Made by a program: the position numbers and the translations under genes. From an uncultured Parabacteroides sp. (GTDB taxonomy: Bacteria > Bacteroidota > Bacteroidia > Bacteroidales > Tannerellaceae): DNA of 64,000 nt. Shown here in pieces: positions 25,551 to 36,548 of the stretch (within the stretch, counting starts at the first letter, position 1; each line of letters opens with the position of its first letter). A model generated the notes under the pieces. The model saw only the letters and a program-made list of their open reading frames with translations. It was not told where the DNA came from and searched no databases. The DNA is taken from contig CALUZS010000006.1 in NCBI GenBank assembly GCA_944325355.1, positions 62,001 through 126,000 on the forward strand, read 5' to 3'.

Positions 25551-26459
25551 TTATCCGTTTGCCAACAGTTTCCGGTATTCGCTCGGCGTATGTCCGGCAA
25601 CTTTCTTGAATACCCGGTTGAAATGCTGCGAATATTGGAAACCTAATTCATCGGCTATCTGGTTCACGCTCTTTTCCGTGTCGGCAAGCATATCTTTTGC
25701 CGTATCAATAATTTTGTTTTGGATATATTCCTGCGGGTTTTTCCCTGTCTCGTTTTTGATAAGGTCCCCGAAATAGTTGGGAGACAAGAAAACCTTATCT
25801 GCAAAATACCTTACGGTCGGTAGCCCGTTTGTATGGGTTTTGCCGCTTAGGAAGTAGTCATCGAGCAGGGCTTCAAACCGGGTCAGTATGTCTTTGTTCG
25901 ATTTCTCACGGATGGTGAATTGCCGGTTGTAGAAGCGCATGCAATAGTCGAGCAGCAATTGGATGTTTCTTGCAATCAACCGTTTGCTTAGCCGGTCGAT
26001 GGGGTGTGTAAGCTCCATTTTTATTTTAGCCAGGCAGTCGAGTATGATGTTTTTCTCCTCCGTGGAAAGATGCAAAGCTTCCGTAGAGTTGTATGAAAAG
26101 AATGAATACGACTTGATTTCCTGCCCGAGTGATGTACCTTTGATCAAATCGGGATGGAACACGATGCCGCGTGCCGTAGGCTTTATGCCCTCTAACATCT
26201 CTACTTCCGAGACTTGTCCCGGTGCGAAGCTGGTTATTGTGCCCTCCTGATAGTCATATATTTGCCGTCCGTAGCGGATGTCTCCGCATTTGGTCTCTTT
26301 CAAGAACAAGGCGTAAATTCCGTAATTGACGGCAAAACGGGTAGGGAACCGGGTGGCTTCTGTAAGGTTGATGACATTCACCAAGGGATGGAGCGTTTCC
26401 AGCCCGAATAGTTTGTTGTATTCGTCTACCGTATCCAGTTTTATCAAATCAACTTTCAT
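25551..26459 (-). CDS. AraC family transcription regulator
   Basis: 302 residues. The N-terminal ligand/dimer region (about 1-190; VNVINLTEATRFPTRFAVNY, SFAPGQVSEVEMLEG) resembles Bacteroidetes AraC proteins without a clear cupin metal site. The C-terminal pair of helix-turn-helix motifs is clear (VRYFADKVFLSPNYFGDLIK, then SVNQIADELGFQYSQHFNRV and FKKVAGHTPSEYRKL). It is divergent from a hydrolase gene. Tandem repeats with 21-bp period at 26535-26575 and again at 27557-27596 have the form expected for its binding sites. A TACCTTTG -7 box for the gene itself is at 26495-26488. Confidence 0.92.
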   Translation of the reverse strand: MKVDLIKLDTVDEYNKLFGLETLHPLVNVINLTEATRFPTRFAVNYGIYALFLKETKCGDIRYGRQIYDYQEGTITSFAPGQVSEVEMLEGIKPTARGIVFHPDLIKGTSLGQEIKSYSFFSYNSTEALHLSTEEKNIILDCLAKIKMELTHPIDRLSKRLIARNIQLLLDYCMRFYNRQFTIREKSNKDILTRFEALLDDYFLSGKTHTNGLPTVRYFADKVFLSPNYFGDLIKNETGKNPQEYIQNKIIDTAKDMLADTEKSVNQIADELGFQYSQHFNRVFKKVAGHTPSEYRKLLANG

Positions 26460-26487
26460 AATCGTATCGTTAATCGTTGTTGTTTAG

Positions 26488-26495
26488 CAAAGGTA
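26488..26495 (-). promoter_or_regulatory. -7 box (TACCTTTG) for the AraC-family gene
   Basis: An exact TAnnTTTG match on the minus strand, 28 bp before the ATG. The divergent operator begins 40 bp away, so autoregulation is possible. Confidence 0.5.
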
Positions 26496-26534
26496 AATGT
26501 TTCTGCCGCGACTTGTATCCATCCGTAGGCGTAA

Positions 26535-26601
26535 TCCGTAAATCGGTTACAATCCTCCGTAAATCCGTTACATCCTTCCGGATGGCAGTCCGCTACTTTT
26601 G
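26535..26601 (+). promoter_or_regulatory. Tandem AraC-type operator and promoter of the hydrolase gene
   Basis: Two direct repeats, TCCGTAAATCGGTTACA and TCCGTAAATCCGTTACA, with period 21 bp (GTAAAT at 26538 and 26559). They are followed by a TACTTTTG -7 box at 26594-26601, 35 bp after the second repeat's G. Repeat 2 overlaps the -33 region, as in class II activation. Confidence 0.7.
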
Positions 26602-26644
26602 CATCAAAAATCAATAGAATTATAAACAATAAATATTTTTAGAT

Positions 26645-28664
<2,020 letters not shown>

Positions 28665-28674
28665 GTTTGTCATT

Positions 28675-29694
28675 ATGAAACGAATATTTATCGGCTTGGT
28701 TATTTTGCAGTCGGTCACGATGCTTTTTGCGCAGAACCCGGTGGATGTACATACGCATATTATTTTGCCGGAATATAAGGCGTTGTTGCAACGACACGGC
28801 GCAGCGTTGGAAGAGACATTTCCATTACCCGGTTGGAGTGCGGAAAGTCACATCGCCTTTATGGACAGTGTCGGGATAGGATGCTCTGTGTTGACCATGC
28901 TGGCTCCGCAACCTTTTTACGGTGATGTGGCAGAGAGTGCCGCTTGCATCCGTCGGATCAATGAGGTTTCTGCGGCAGTTAAGGCTAAATATCCCGGACG
29001 TTTCATGTTTTGTGCATCTCTTCCGTTGCCCGATGTAGATGCCGCCATCGCTGAAGCCATATATGCGCTCGATACGTTAGGTGCAGATGGCATCAAACTG
29101 GCAACCAACAGCCGGGGGCAATACATAGGCGATGCGGAACTTGATCCGTTGATGGAGGTATTGAACGAGAGATATGCCGTGGTCATTCTCCATCCACACC
29201 GTCCAACGCCCTATCCGGAGAGTATCATACGGACGACTCCGCTTGCCATGTACGAATATCCTGCGGAGACAACTCGTGCAGTAGTGAACATGTTGTCGCG
29301 TAACGTTTTGGTCCGCTATCCGGATGTGAAAGTTGTGGTACCGCATTGCGGTTCGTTTCTTCCACTTGCCATACCGCGTATGAAAGCTATTCTTCCGGCA
29401 ATGGTAGGAAACGGTTATATGCAGCCTGTCGATTGGGAGGGGAATCTGTCCCGCCTTTATTATGATTTGGCTGGCAACCCTACGGCGGAAGTCGTCCATG
29501 CGTTGCTTTCTATTACCTCGCCGGAACATATTCTTTACGGATCAGATTATCCCTATCTGCCGGAGAATGTGCTACGGGATAATCTGGAAAAGTTGAAAAA
29601 GGTGCTTGCTTCAGATGAAGAACTTTGCCGTTATATGGATATGTTCTTATGGAAAAACGCATCTCTGTTATTTAATAATCAAATAGAAGAATAA
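28675..29694 (+). CDS. Exported amidohydrolase (Amidohydro_2 / ACMSD-like)
   Basis: 339 residues. A signal peptide (MKRIFIGLVILQSVTMLFAQ) is followed at once by VDVHTHIILPEYK, the HxH metal motif. Other expected metal residues lie in VILHPHRPTPYPES, VVVPHCGSFLPL and ILYGSDYPYLPE (the Asp). This branch includes ACMSD and aromatic-acid decarboxylases as well as hydrolases. A secreted member is unusual, since characterised decarboxylases are cytoplasmic. It lies between the AKR and flavin-reductase genes and is presumably co-expressed with them. Confidence 0.85.
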   Translation: MKRIFIGLVILQSVTMLFAQNPVDVHTHIILPEYKALLQRHGAALEETFPLPGWSAESHIAFMDSVGIGCSVLTMLAPQPFYGDVAESAACIRRINEVSAAVKAKYPGRFMFCASLPLPDVDAAIAEAIYALDTLGADGIKLATNSRGQYIGDAELDPLMEVLNERYAVVILHPHRPTPYPESIIRTTPLAMYEYPAETTRAVVNMLSRNVLVRYPDVKVVVPHCGSFLPLAIPRMKAILPAMVGNGYMQPVDWEGNLSRLYYDLAGNPTAEVVHALLSITSPEHILYGSDYPYLPENVLRDNLEKLKKVLASDEELCRYMDMFLWKNASLLFNNQIEE

Positions 29695-29713
29695 TTTTCA
29701 AATAAGAAGGCTT

Positions 29714-30280
29714 ATGAAAAAGAATATTGGTCAAGTATTGGCACTATATCCCACTCCGGTAGTTGTAGTGGGAACGGAAGTTGACGGAAAAGTGAATTGG
29801 TTGCTTGTTGCCCATGTGGGCATTATCGGTCACGACCGTATCATGTTGAGTATGCACAAGGCGCATTATACAAACCAAGGTGTGAAAGCGGAAGGAAAAG
29901 TATCTGTCAATATGGTGGATGAAGCCATGCTGGGGCGTGCCGACTACGTCGGGTGTGTCTCCGGGGCGAAAGCGGATAAGTCGGGCGTTTTTGACTGGCA
30001 TCCGGGTGAAGCCGGAACTCCTGTCATTGATGAAAGCCCGTTGGTGATGGAGTGTGAGGTGGTCGATAATTACGAAACAGAAACATTCGACAATTTCATT
30101 TGCAAAATTACAGCAACATATGCCGATGAAAATATCCTCAATAGCAAAGGAAAACCCGATTATAACAAGCTGAAACCGGTACTTTTTGAGATGCCTAATT
30201 ATACGTACCTGCGGACAGGTGAAGAGATTGCCAAGTGTACAACGTTAGGAAAAGAATACAAACAAGAAAACATGCAGTAA
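29714..30280 (+). CDS. Flavin reductase-like FMN-binding protein
   Basis: 188 residues, MKKNIGQVLALYPTPVVVVG at the start, with the FMN-binding split-barrel pattern (VNWLLVAHVGIIGHDRIMLS; HYTNQGVKAEGKVSVNMVDE; FDNFICKITATYADE). Such proteins reduce flavin for a partner or act directly as NAD(P)H-dependent FMN oxidoreductases. It is last gene of the AKR-amidohydrolase operon (19-bp gap). No monooxygenase partner is present in the window. Confidence 0.85.
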   Translation: MKKNIGQVLALYPTPVVVVGTEVDGKVNWLLVAHVGIIGHDRIMLSMHKAHYTNQGVKAEGKVSVNMVDEAMLGRADYVGCVSGAKADKSGVFDWHPGEAGTPVIDESPLVMECEVVDNYETETFDNFICKITATYADENILNSKGKPDYNKLKPVLFEMPNYTYLRTGEEIAKCTTLGKEYKQENMQ

Positions 30281-30332
30281 TATCAAATGTCACCACAGGT
30301 GTTTTAACAATATATCTGCCGGAAAAATAGTT

Positions 30333-30340
30333 TAACTTTG
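30333..30340 (+). promoter_or_regulatory. -7 box (TAACTTTG) for the beta-lactamase gene
   Basis: An exact TAnnTTTG match 73 bp before the ATG at 30413. Transcription would begin at the base of the hairpin 30343-30387. Confidence 0.5.
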
Positions 30341-30342
30341 TG

Positions 30343-30387
30343 CGCGCATTATGCAAATGACTGACTGGTTTGTTTGTGCAATGCGCG
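30343..30387 (+). promoter_or_regulatory. Leader hairpin of the beta-lactamase message
   Basis: CGCGCATT (30343-30350) pairs with AATGCGCG (30380-30387), extended by an inner TGCA/TGCA pairing across a bulge. It lies exactly where the predicted transcript begins and could stabilise the message or attenuate it. Confidence 0.45.
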
Positions 30388-30412
30388 TTTCTTATACATT
30401 TATATAGTATTT

Positions 30413-31378
30413 ATGGCAAAACGTGGCAAAGCTTTTACAGTTGTTTTAGGTCTCTTTTTGGTGGCTGTTATCCTCTTGTTTTTTTGGTTACCGCCATCAG
30501 AACCGGAAAAGAACAGCAATGGCTCGCTTTTTAATGCAGGAGTTCTTTCCGACACTATCTCCCGAATCGTATCGGATTATCCGGGAGAAATCGGAGTGGC
30601 TGTAATTATCAATAATACCGATACGGTCGCAGTCAATAACAAGATCATATATCCCATGATGAGTGTCTTTAAAGTCCATCAGGCATTAGCTATTTGTCAC
30701 GATTTTGATTCTAAAGGGCTTTCTCTTGATACTTTGGTGACTTTAAAAAGGAGTGAACTTGATTCCGGGACGTGGAGCCCCATGATGAAAGATTATCTGG
30801 AGCCGGAATTTGCCTTGACGGTGAAAGAGCTGTTGCGCTATACACTCGTTCAAAGTGACAACAACGCAAGCAATCTGATGTTTAAGCGCTTGGTTGGTAT
30901 CGCCGAAACCGATAGTTTTATAGCGACCCTTGTTCCCCGGTCAAATTTCCGGATAGTTTATACGGAGTCGGAGATGGCATCCGACCATGCCAAAGCCTAT
31001 TCCAATTACACTTCTCCCCTTGGAGCGGCAATCTTGGTTAACCGATTGTTTACCGATAGTTTGGTGAGTCGTGAAAAACAGGATTTTGTTAAGGCTACAT
31101 TAGGCGAATGTTTTACCGGCAAAGACCGGATCGCCGCCCCTTTGCTTACCGAAGAGGGGGTGACCATAGCCCATAAGACAGGTTCAGGATACATCAACGA
31201 GGAAGGAATACTTGCAGCCCATAATGACGTCGCCTACGTTTGTTTGCCCAATGGCGTACGTTATACGTTGGCAGTCTTTGTCAAAGATTTCAAAGGAGAT
31301 GAACCGCAAGCCGCAAAAGCCATCGCACGCATATCCGCTGCCGTGTACGGGAATATATCAAATGCGGTATTTCAGTAA
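30413..31378 (+). CDS. Class A beta-lactamase (CblA/CepA/CfxA-like subgroup)
   Basis: About 321 residues from the ATG at 30413 (MAKRGKAFTVVLGLFLVAVI). The serine beta-lactamase motifs are complete: S84-V-F-K87 (catalytic Ser and Lys), S148-D149-N150, an omega-loop-like ESEMASDH region, and K255-T256-G257. It hydrolyses beta-lactams in the periplasm; motif spacing fits the A2 subgroup common in Bacteroidales. The N-terminal hydrophobic segment could be a signal peptide or a membrane anchor. The gene appears chromosomal: no insertion sequence or mobilisation gene is next to it. Its stop overlaps the convergent SpoIID-like gene by 7 bp. Confidence 0.92.
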   Translation: MAKRGKAFTVVLGLFLVAVILLFFWLPPSEPEKNSNGSLFNAGVLSDTISRIVSDYPGEIGVAVIINNTDTVAVNNKIIYPMMSVFKVHQALAICHDFDSKGLSLDTLVTLKRSELDSGTWSPMMKDYLEPEFALTVKELLRYTLVQSDNNASNLMFKRLVGIAETDSFIATLVPRSNFRIVYTESEMASDHAKAYSNYTSPLGAAILVNRLFTDSLVSREKQDFVKATLGECFTGKDRIAAPLLTEEGVTIAHKTGSGYINEEGILAAHNDVAYVCLPNGVRYTLAVFVKDFKGDEPQAAKAIARISAAVYGNISNAVFQ

Positions 31379-32682
31379 ATCTTTTCCAGAGAGGAGCCCC
31401 GGTAATAGTGGGCGAGGATGGCTTTGTAGTCGAAACCCTGTTCGCTCATTATGGCAGCTCCTATTTGACATAATCCGACACCGTGTCCCCAACCTGCACC
31501 AATCAGTTTGAAACGCCCGGGGATGCCATTCCTGATGTTTTCTTTTTCTACAATAAAAGCGGAACTGTAAAGATGGGAGGGTGAGAGGATTTTCCGTATT
31601 TCAAGCTCTTTCCCGATGATATAGGAGAGATGTGTTCCCTCAATTCTCAGAAGTTCGATTCGTCCGGAGTGTCCACGTCGGATTGGAATCAAGTCGATAA
31701 TCTCTCCGAAGTAGAGACCGCTTTTTTCCTGAATCAGCTTGGACAGTTCCTCTTGCGTATAGGAAACAGTCCAGCGGTAGAAATCGGTTGTCTTTTGGTC
31801 GTAGTTGTTCAGAATCTGCTTTAAGATATGCTGATCGGTGGTATTACAGAAAGAATCCGGCGAACTTTTAATCCATTTTGCCGCTTCCTCTTCTTTTGTA
31901 AGATCCGGCAGCGGTTCATGTTTTTTTGTATCCCTGACGGATGAAAGGTAGGGAAAGTGTTCGTTGTCCCAGCAGAATTCAAATTCTTCGGTAATCCCGC
32001 CGCAGCATTTGGAAAATCGGGTATCGCATAGATTGCCGCCGTATGTCAATACTTCTCCCTCGGTTTCTTGTACGGCTTCTTCCGCATTCCGGTTATTTGC
32101 CCGGGAGATTCCTTGGTAGCGTTGGCAATGGTCGTCAGCACAAACATCAAACAGCTTATGGTCTTCCCGGTCGTACCAGCGGATACGTGTAAATTCATTA
32201 TCCGTAAAATGGTGTTTCCTACCCGTACATACCTGTTTTTCCCTAATCCGGCAGAGCAGCCATGTGCGTGAAATGACGGCATGCGCTTTCAAAAACTCCT
32301 TTGAAGCTTGTGCGCTCATTTCGGAGGAAATGACACAGAGCAGGTATTTTTCAGCAGGGATATGGTTGATGGCAACAATTTCTCCGTTGTCGGCAACCAG
32401 TTCCAATGCACCATGAAACCGTTGGTCCTCTTTCTGTTCCCAATGAAATGCAATTCCGATAGTCACGTTCTTCAGTTCAAAGGAAGCTTCTCCCGATTCA
32501 GGGGAGAACAACAGGCGGTCGTACATGTTCCCGTTGAAGGCTACTTTATTGTCACAAAGGACAGCATGGCACACACCTGCGTATGCCGTACCGTCCTCTG
32601 TGTGATAGTTGTTATTGAATGCGAAGGAGATTGACTTCCCCTTGAGTATTCCTACATGAACAATAGGATTTTGTTTTTCCAT
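31372..32682 (-). CDS. SpoIID/LytB domain protein
   Basis: 436 residues. Core SpoIID motifs: NHIPAEKYLLCVISSEM, LKAHAVISRTWLL, and the C-terminal GWGHGVGLCQIGAAIMSEQG. Family members cut or bind denuded peptidoglycan glycan strands or enhance amidases. It starts MEKQNPIVHVGILKGKSISF with no signal peptide, which is odd for a wall enzyme; I found no longer start with one. It lies 15 bp behind the OPT transporter gene and is probably co-transcribed with it, suggesting cell-wall fragment handling, though this is inference. Confidence 0.88.
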   Translation of the reverse strand: MEKQNPIVHVGILKGKSISFAFNNNYHTEDGTAYAGVCHAVLCDNKVAFNGNMYDRLLFSPESGEASFELKNVTIGIAFHWEQKEDQRFHGALELVADNGEIVAINHIPAEKYLLCVISSEMSAQASKEFLKAHAVISRTWLLCRIREKQVCTGRKHHFTDNEFTRIRWYDREDHKLFDVCADDHCQRYQGISRANNRNAEEAVQETEGEVLTYGGNLCDTRFSKCCGGITEEFEFCWDNEHFPYLSSVRDTKKHEPLPDLTKEEEAAKWIKSSPDSFCNTTDQHILKQILNNYDQKTTDFYRWTVSYTQEELSKLIQEKSGLYFGEIIDLIPIRRGHSGRIELLRIEGTHLSYIIGKELEIRKILSPSHLYSSAFIVEKENIRNGIPGRFKLIGAGWGHGVGLCQIGAAIMSEQGFDYKAILAHYYRGSSLEKIY

Positions 32683-32697
32683 TCCAAATAGTGCTGT

Positions 32698-34701
32698 TTA
32701 TTCTTTTTTCGCATTGAGCGAGCTTTTTATCAAATAACCGATTAAAGCGATATAGACGGCAACGGCAATCCATTCTGCCGCCTTCCCGGATGCCCAGTCA
32801 TTGTTGTATAGGTTTATGTCGGCGAAACGGAGTGCAGAGCTGACTACACCCATCAATGCACCTCCGGCGATAAATCCGGATGCAAGCAGTGTCCCTTTTT
32901 CTACCCGTGCCGCATTCAGTTCTTTATCTTTGCTACGTGAGCCAATATACCAGTTGATTGCTCCACCAATTAATAACGGTGTGTTCAACTCAAGAGGAAT
33001 GAACATACCCAAGGCGAATGCCAACGCAGGAATCTTACACCAATTCAGAATAATGACAATGATTGCTCCAACAAGATAAAGGTTCCATGGTGCAGATGAG
33101 CCGCTCATCAGCGGTTCGATTACGGCGGCCATTGCATTTGCTTGAGGTGCGGCAAGCTGTCCGGTCGTGAATCCGAAACTTTGGTTCAGAATCATAATGA
33201 CACCACCGACGGTTGCGGCAGATACTAATGTGCCGAGGAATTTCCATGTTTCCTGTTTTGCAGGGGAACTACCCAGCCAGTAACCGATTTTCAAGTCGGT
33301 GATAAATCCGCCTGCCATTGAAAGGGCGGTACAAACCACACCTCCGATAATCAGGGCGGAGACCATGCCTGATGTTCCGCTCAATCCGCAGGCCACCAAT
33401 ATGATGGATGCCAGAATCAATGTCATAAGTGTCATGCCGGAAACCGGATTGCTTCCAACGATCGCAATGGCATTGGCCGCAACAGTGGTAAACAGGAATG
33501 TAATGATTCCGACAATCAGGACGCCAATCAGCGCATAAAGCCAGTTATCCAGCAACCCGAAGTGGAAGAATGCAAAGACAGCTATCAATGTGGCGATAAT
33601 TCCAATGGAAATAATCTTCATGGAGATGTCTTTCTGCGTACGGAGTACTCCGGTTTCTTCTTTGCTGTTCTTGTTCTTTATCTCATTGGTTGCCAGTTTT
33701 GCCGCTCCTTTGATGATGCCCCATGACTTGATGATGCCGATGATTCCGGCAGTTGCTATTCCGCCGATACCGATATGACGGGCATATGTGGTGAAAAGAT
33801 CTTCAGCGCTCATGTTTCCTAAGTCGGTTGCCGCAGTAACGCTGTTGCCGAACGATAAAGATTCAGCGCTAAACAGCAAGGGCAGCAACGGGATAATGAT
33901 GAACCATACGAGGAACGAGCCGGCGCATATTATGATAGAATAGCGTAATCCGATAATATAACCTAATCCCAGTACAGCAGCTCCGGTGTTGACTTTGAAC
34001 ACGAGCTTTGCTTTGTCTGCCAGCATTGCTCCTGCATCGATGATGCGTGTGCCGACGTTCTCGCTCCACCAACCAAAGGTGGCTGCAATAAAATCATATA
34101 AACCTCCGACGATTCCGGCTGTGATAAGGGGCTTCACTTGTTTTCCGCCTTTTTCTCCGGACACCAGAACCTGTGTGGTGGCTGTTGCTTCCGGGAACGG
34201 GTATTTCCCGTGCATGTCCGAAACAAAATATTTGCGGAACGGAATAAGTAAGAGTATACCTAATATTCCTCCGAGCAGGGAACTTAAGAATACTTGGAAG
34301 AAATTTACAGATATTTCCGGATACTTCTCTTGTAAAATATACAGTGCCGGAAGGGTGAAGATAGCTCCGGCTACGATGACACCGCTATTTGCACCGATGG
34401 ATTGTATGATTACATTCTCGCCTAACGCATTCTTTCGCTTGAATCCGTTGGATAATCCAACGGCGATAATGGCGATGGGGATTGCTGCTTCGAATACTTG
34501 CCCGACTTTCAATCCTAAATAGGCGGCGGCCGCACTGAATATCACAGCCATTACCAAGCCCCAGCAGACAGACCACGGAGTAACTTCCTTATACTGTTTC
34601 TGCGGTGACATTACCGGGTGATAAGTTTCCCCTTCTTTCAATTCCCGGTATGCGTTTTCCGGCAGTCCGGTTACTTTTTCGTTATCTTCTAATTCTTTCA
34701 C
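32698..34701 (-). CDS. OPT family oligopeptide transporter (GTG start)
   Basis: 667 residues with about 15 membrane spans. It starts at a GTG (34701-34699), MKELEDNEKVTGLPENAYRE. The characteristic TPWSVCWGLVMAVIFSAAAA and YLGLKVGQVFEAAIPIAI opening, SIGANSGVIVAGAIFTLPAL and the FPEATATTQVL motif identify the bacterial OPT branch. It imports peptides, or possibly metal-peptide complexes. A TAGTTTTG -7 box is at 34747-34740. The SpoIID-like gene follows. Confidence 0.93.
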   Translation of the reverse strand: MKELEDNEKVTGLPENAYRELKEGETYHPVMSPQKQYKEVTPWSVCWGLVMAVIFSAAAAYLGLKVGQVFEAAIPIAIIAVGLSNGFKRKNALGENVIIQSIGANSGVIVAGAIFTLPALYILQEKYPEISVNFFQVFLSSLLGGILGILLLIPFRKYFVSDMHGKYPFPEATATTQVLVSGEKGGKQVKPLITAGIVGGLYDFIAATFGWWSENVGTRIIDAGAMLADKAKLVFKVNTGAAVLGLGYIIGLRYSIIICAGSFLVWFIIIPLLPLLFSAESLSFGNSVTAATDLGNMSAEDLFTTYARHIGIGGIATAGIIGIIKSWGIIKGAAKLATNEIKNKNSKEETGVLRTQKDISMKIISIGIIATLIAVFAFFHFGLLDNWLYALIGVLIVGIITFLFTTVAANAIAIVGSNPVSGMTLMTLILASIILVACGLSGTSGMVSALIIGGVVCTALSMAGGFITDLKIGYWLGSSPAKQETWKFLGTLVSAATVGGVIMILNQSFGFTTGQLAAPQANAMAAVIEPLMSGSSAPWNLYLVGAIIVIILNWCKIPALAFALGMFIPLELNTPLLIGGAINWYIGSRSKDKELNAARVEKGTLLASGFIAGGALMGVVSSALRFADINLYNNDWASGKAAEWIAVAVYIALIGYLIKSSLNAKKE

Positions 34702-34739
34702 AATAATAGTTATTTTGGATGTTTTTTAATAATTGCCTA

Positions 34740-34747
34740 CAAAACTA
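34740..34747 (-). promoter_or_regulatory. -7 box (TAGTTTTG) for the OPT-SpoIID unit
   Basis: An exact TAnnTTTG match on the minus strand, 38 bp upstream of the GTG start. Confidence 0.45.
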
Positions 34748-34776
34748 ATGGTTTTTATCCGAGTTTGATGTGTGCA

Positions 34777-35133
34777 TCAAGATGTTTTTAAACTTAGCAG
34801 GAAGATGGTGACCCCGATAGCTACGGCAAACAACAATATCTTGATTTCGATGGCTGGGACAATCCAGAAGATACAGAACAGATTGGTCAGCCAGACGAGG
34901 GAAACCCCCATGATTTTAGCACGGACCGGAATACTTTTGTTTTCAAGGTAATTGCGTATGTATTTCCCTAAGATACGGTGTTCGACCAATTTGTTATATA
35001 GCGTTTCGGAACTCCTGAAATAAAGGGCGGCTGCAAGCAAAAGAAATGGAGTTGTGGGGAGGACGGGAATGAATATTCCCATTACACCAAAAGCGACGCA
35101 GATTGTTCCGCCTGCAATTAAAATATATTTCAT
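34777..35133 (-). CDS. YbaN family (DUF454) inner-membrane protein
   Basis: 118 residues. The DUF454 pattern is clear: MKYILIAGGTICVAFGVMGI, then IPVLPTTPFLLLAAALYFRS, and a WLTNLFC-containing second half. Three or four membrane spans. The biochemical function of YbaN proteins is not established; some lie near heme or metal genes, not here. It is separated from the upstream TIM-barrel gene by a terminator (35161-35191), so it needs a promoter in the short remaining spacer; none is obvious. Confidence 0.88.
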   Translation of the reverse strand: MKYILIAGGTICVAFGVMGIFIPVLPTTPFLLLAAALYFRSSETLYNKLVEHRILGKYIRNYLENKSIPVRAKIMGVSLVWLTNLFCIFWIVPAIEIKILLFAVAIGVTIFLLSLKTS

Positions 35134-35160
35134 AAAAGATCCGAGAGGTATGCCATTAAA

Positions 35161-35191
35161 TCAAGAGCAGGCATTTTATGCCTGCTCTTGA
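35161..35191 (-). terminator. Rho-independent terminator after the TIM-barrel lipoprotein gene
   Basis: A perfect 13-bp stem (TCAAGAGCAGGCA at 35161-35173, complement at 35179-35191) with a 5-base loop, 24 bp beyond the stop at 35215. Confidence 0.8.
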
Positions 35192-35214
35192 TTTATTTGA
35201 AATGGAAAAAGTTG

Positions 35215-36150
35215 TTATTTTACAAATGCGGCTTTGTTAAGATATTCTGCACTCTTTTGAGCTGCAACGAACATCTCTTCCATGATTTGCTCTTGCGTGT
35301 ATTTGCTACCGTCTGCATTTGTTTTTTCACGCAATGCTCCCGGAGTCTCTATTTCAACAAAGTAATCTTTCATGCCGTTTGCATAGAACTGGTTGAAGAT
35401 GCCTTCGAAGTTGATAGTTCCGCTTTCTCCGATAACGAAATCATCCTTGATATGCAATAATTCTATCCGTTTCGGATATTTTTTCAGGTAAGCGACAGGG
35501 TCTTTTCCGCCTTTTGTACACCAATATACGTCCAGTTCGAAGCAAACATATTGGGGATCTGTATTTTCAACGAGGTATTCCCACATTACTTTATCGCTGT
35601 CTTTTAAGTTATTGAATTCACCGGAGTGGTTGTGGTAGCCGAGTTTCAATCCGTATTCCGAAGCAATTTTACCAACTTTATTGAAGTAGTCGGCCATTTG
35701 TTTGATTCCTGCTTCAGTATATTCCGCCTGGTAGCTCGGGATTACAAAATATTTTCCACCGCAAGCTTTTTGTATTTCAAACAACTGCCGCCAACTGTTC
35801 ATAATCTCTTCCTCTTTTGCAGGATCTTCCTGGATACCTGAATGGGTAGATACAATGCTTGTCCCATTGTTGTCGCAAAGTGTCTTGAATTCTTCGGCAG
35901 AGAGTCCGAACACTTTCGGATTTCCTCCCCATTGTACCAATTCAAATGTTTTGTATCCCATCTTCGCAAGGCGTTCGATTGAAGCCTGTGGGTTTTTGTT
36001 TACGGCATCCATTACTGAATACAATTGGATTCCGATGTTTTTTTCTTGTTTGTTGCTTTCGTTACTGTTATTACATCCAAAGCAGATAACGAGAGCGGCA
36101 CAAGCAACTGCCGCCAAAGATTGGCGACAAAGTTTCAATACTTTTTTCAT
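35215..36150 (-). CDS. Sugar phosphate isomerase/epimerase-like TIM-barrel lipoprotein
   Basis: 311 residues. The lipobox-like ICFGC near residue 26 predicts a lipid-anchored, extracytoplasmic protein. The AP endonuclease 2/xylose-isomerase-like TIM barrel follows: IGIQLYSVMDAVNKNPQASI, LGYHNHSGEFNNL with metal-binding His, CFELDVYWCTKGG, LLHIKDD and FVEIETPG. Related exported Bacteroidetes proteins act on keto- or glucoside sugars, but the exact reaction is not determined here. It is monocistronic. Confidence 0.85.
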   Translation of the reverse strand: MKKVLKLCRQSLAAVACAALVICFGCNNSNESNKQEKNIGIQLYSVMDAVNKNPQASIERLAKMGYKTFELVQWGGNPKVFGLSAEEFKTLCDNNGTSIVSTHSGIQEDPAKEEEIMNSWRQLFEIQKACGGKYFVIPSYQAEYTEAGIKQMADYFNKVGKIASEYGLKLGYHNHSGEFNNLKDSDKVMWEYLVENTDPQYVCFELDVYWCTKGGKDPVAYLKKYPKRIELLHIKDDFVIGESGTINFEGIFNQFYANGMKDYFVEIETPGALREKTNADGSKYTQEQIMEEMFVAAQKSAEYLNKAAFVK

Positions 36151-36548
36151 GACTCTTTTTTTGTTTATATGATGTTTTGATAATTTGGAGATAAAAGTAC
36201 GGCGATTCTATGGAATAAAAAATAATTTTTATGAAAAAAATTGCATTGGTCGGATGTTTTGTCTGCAATTTTAATGGGAATAAGTATCCGTTGTAAAAAA
36301 GAAAATATGTTGTAAAACATATAAATTTGAGGATATTTTTCTTGATGTATGATAAAAAAACTTGTAAATCAAGCATGTTTTGATGGAAGAGTAAACGGGG
36401 ATACGTTTTTTATTGTACATTTGTCGCGTCAAAGTAGGGATATTTTCTCCTAAGCGTAGGATAGAATCTATTTTGACTCCTGAAAGTCAGGAATCAGCAA
36501 TCCGACTGGTTCGGTATGGCTGATGATGTTGAATATAAATTGTGGAAT
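36151..36548. other. Long divergent spacer with leader-like hairpins
   Basis: About 400 bp between divergent starts. The left half is very AT-rich and shows no gene. The right half has a TACATTTG -7 box (36416-36423), then TCCTA-AGCG-TAGGA and a 10-bp stem with one mismatch (36474-36496; TGACTCCTGA, AAG, TCAGGAATCA), which would lie in the leader of the thioredoxin-like gene. Confidence 0.4.
36416..36423 (+). promoter_or_regulatory. -7 box (TACATTTG) for the thioredoxin-like gene
   Basis: An exact TAnnTTTG match. It implies a structured leader of about 120 bases before the ATG at 36549. The -33 element is not clear. Confidence 0.4.

Noticed and set aside
30413..31378. Beta-lactamase on a mobile element
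   Set aside because: No transposase, mobilisation gene or flanking repeat was found; both neighbours look like ordinary chromosomal genes.
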